Assembly: GCF_001544615.1 (NCBI RefSeq)
Contig: NZ_FCNV02000003.1
Coordinates: 434,001 to 498,000, forward strand
Length of the DNA stretch: 64,000 bases
Source of the DNA: Caballeronia concitans
Lineage (GTDB): Bacteria; Pseudomonadota; Gammaproteobacteria; Burkholderiales; Burkholderiaceae
Reading direction: 5' to 3'
The position numbers were made by a program, and so were the translations under genes. Under the pieces are notes generated by a model. That model saw only the letters and a program-made list of their open reading frames with translations, ran no database searches and was not told the DNA's origin. Positions within the stretch are counted from its first letter, which is position 1. Each line of letters starts with the position of its first letter. Below, piece after piece: positions 62,889 through 64,000 of the stretch.

Positions 62889-63647
62889 ATGGACTATTTT
62901 GCCGCCCTCGTCACCGATCCCGCCGCCTGGGCCGCCCTGGCGACCCTCGTCGTGATGGAAGTCGTGCTCGGCATCGACAACCTGATCTTCATCTCGATTC
63001 TCACGAACAAGCTGCCCGCCGCGCACCGGACGCGCACGCAACGCATCGGAATCGGGCTCGCGCTCGTGATGCGGCTCGGCCTGCTCGGCACCGTCGCGCT
63101 CATCGTGCGGCTCACCACGCCGATCTTCGAGGCGTTCGGCCACGGCTTTTCGTGGCGCGACCTGATTCTGATCGCGGGCGGCGCGTTTCTCGTCTGGAAG
63201 GCGACGACCGAAATCCACCATCACGTTTCGCACGACGACGACCACGCCGGCCCCGCGACGAGCGGCGGCCTCACGCCGTTGTCGGCCATCGGCCAGATTC
63301 TGGTGCTCGATCTCGTGTTTTCCATCGACAGCATCGTGACGGCGGTCGGCATGACCGAACACATTCCGATCATGTTCGTCGCGGTGATCGCGGCGGTCAC
63401 GGTGATGCTGTTCGCGGCCGGGCCGCTGTCGCGCTTCATCGAGCGCAATCCGACCATCGTGATGCTCGCGCTCGGCTTCCTGCTGGTCATTGGGATGACG
63501 CTGATCGCCGAAGGCTTCGGATCGCACGTGCCGAAGGGCTACATCTACGCGGCGATGGCGTTCTCCGCGCTGGTCGAGGGCCTCAACATGCTGGCGCGCA
63601 GGGCGAACAACAAGCGCCGTGAGAAAAGCAGCATCGAACGCGGATGA
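62889..63647 (+). CDS. TerC-family membrane protein
   Basis: A 252-aa protein with seven or eight helices. Signature segments are [18 protein letters not shown] near the start and [19 protein letters not shown] in the second half; the aspartates within the helices are the conserved metal-binding residues. A His/Asp-rich cytoplasmic loop ([15 protein letters not shown]) lies between. The family is linked to tellurite resistance and manganese export. No recognisable yybP-ykoY riboswitch was seen upstream. No strong ribosome binding site. Confidence 0.92.
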   Translation: MDYFAALVTDPAAWAALATLVVMEVVLGIDNLIFISILTNKLPAAHRTRTQRIGIGLALVMRLGLLGTVALIVRLTTPIFEAFGHGFSWRDLILIAGGAFLVWKATTEIHHHVSHDDDHAGPATSGGLTPLSAIGQILVLDLVFSIDSIVTAVGMTEHIPIMFVAVIAAVTVMLFAAGPLSRFIERNPTIVMLALGFLLVIGMTLIAEGFGSHVPKGYIYAAMAFSALVEGLNMLARRANNKRREKSSIERG

Positions 63648-63653
63648 CGTGAC

Positions 63654-64000
63654 CTAGAACGGCAATTCGCGCTGCGGGTTATCGTTCGCGGCCGGTTCCG
63701 ACGATGACGGCAACGGCTGCGCGCGCAGCCATCGCGCGATGGCATCGACAACGTGCTGGCGCTCCGCTTCGTCGAGCGCCTTGCCTGCCGCGATGCCATG
63801 CCACTTCGCAAGACACGTCCTGCAGCACGTCGCGGTCGCGTGTTGAGCGATGAAAACAGGATGACCGCGAAACGGCGTCTGCTTGCCGTCGTTCAGCGGG
63901 GCTTGCGGCGCAAGACGCTTCGCGATCAAGTCATGCGCCTGCAACAGCACCGTTTCGATTCCACGTTCCCGCAGATAGCGCCCTTCTCGCACGTCCAACG
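63654..64000 (-). CDS. DUF4186-family protein, 5' end beyond the window
   Basis: About 115 residues are visible. The family core is PLNDGKQTPFRGHPVFIAQHATATCCRTCLAKWHGI, where the His and Cys pair (TCCRTC) could bind a metal. The visible frame runs to the window edge and the family usually has about 20 more N-terminal residues, so the true start is probably outside. A proline-rich tail ends NPQRELPF. Its stop lies six bases from that of the convergent TerC gene. Function unknown. Confidence 0.8.
   Translation of the reverse strand, partial: LDVREGRYLRERGIETVLLQAHDLIAKRLAPQAPLNDGKQTPFRGHPVFIAQHATATCCRTCLAKWHGIAAGKALDEAERQHVVDAIARWLRAQPLPSSSEPAANDNPQRELPF

Overview
The window is GC-rich DNA with betaproteobacterial gene content and looks like a chromosomal segment of a Burkholderiaceae species of the Burkholderia/Paraburkholderia/Caballeronia type. 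The grounds are the codon bias, the gene families (OprD-type porin, OFA-type transporter, OpgC, several sigma-54 regulators, NorR-Hmp), and two copies of an intergenic repeat that I associate with this group from memory. I see no rRNA, tRNA, CRISPR, transposase or phage genes. It reads as core or stable accessory chromosome with one small toxin/immunity-like insertion.

Layout. 0-10 kb: the 3' half of an AcuI/YhdH oxidoreductase, a repeat element, a chemoreceptor with a possible FliA promoter, a class V aminotransferase, a Sir2 deacetylase, a zinc alcohol dehydrogenase, a GFA-family protein, small exported hypotheticals, an extensin-like protein and a ferredoxin-NADP reductase. 10-18.6 kb: a respiratory island. 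A minus-strand operon encodes two c-type cytochromes, a 52-aa membrane peptide, CuA subunit II, a B-type haem-copper subunit I and a further dihaem cytochrome. It is followed upstream by the nitric-oxide sensor NorR, which is divergent from the NO dioxygenase Hmp with a sigma-54-like promoter between them. 18.6-25 kb: a chaperone-usher fimbrial operon (pilin, chaperone, usher, two tandem tip adhesins).

25-31.8 kb: an AhpD-like protein with an exported cupin, a tiny lipoprotein, a three-gene overlapping operon (MGDG-synthase-type glycosyltransferase, membrane protein, dual-specificity phosphatase), an oxalate/formate-type MFS carrier and an OprD-type porin. 32-37.5 kb: a complete oligopeptide/dipeptide ABC transporter, oppABCDF. 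37.8-47.1 kb: VOC protein, SDR, gamma-glutamyltransferase, AzgA-type purine permease, a conserved 49-aa protein, an AstE/AspA-like deacylase, a basic amino-acid binding protein, a ChaA antiporter and OsmC.

47.4-48.8 kb: a probable polymorphic-toxin C-terminal protein with a DUF4279-like immunity partner, containing a hexanucleotide repeat. 48.8-54.7 kb: DsbA/FrnE-like oxidoreductase, PilZ protein, neutral zinc metallopeptidase, and a bd-type quinol oxidase (cydAB plus a DUF2474 small subunit) ending in the second copy of the intergenic repeat. 54.7-64 kb: UPF0718 permease with the tRNA 2-selenouridine synthase gene, divergent ethanolamine ammonia-lyase eutBC, a convergent AcoR-like sigma-54 activator, a DUF1328 peptide, OpgC, TerC and a truncated DUF4186 gene.

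The most notable points are the bipartite repeat with hairpins that vary in a coordinated way between copies, the toxin/immunity pair, the co-location of an oxygen-reducing B-type oxidase with NO sensing and detoxification, and the selenouridine synthase-permease pairing. All calls come from reading the sequence; no database search was run.
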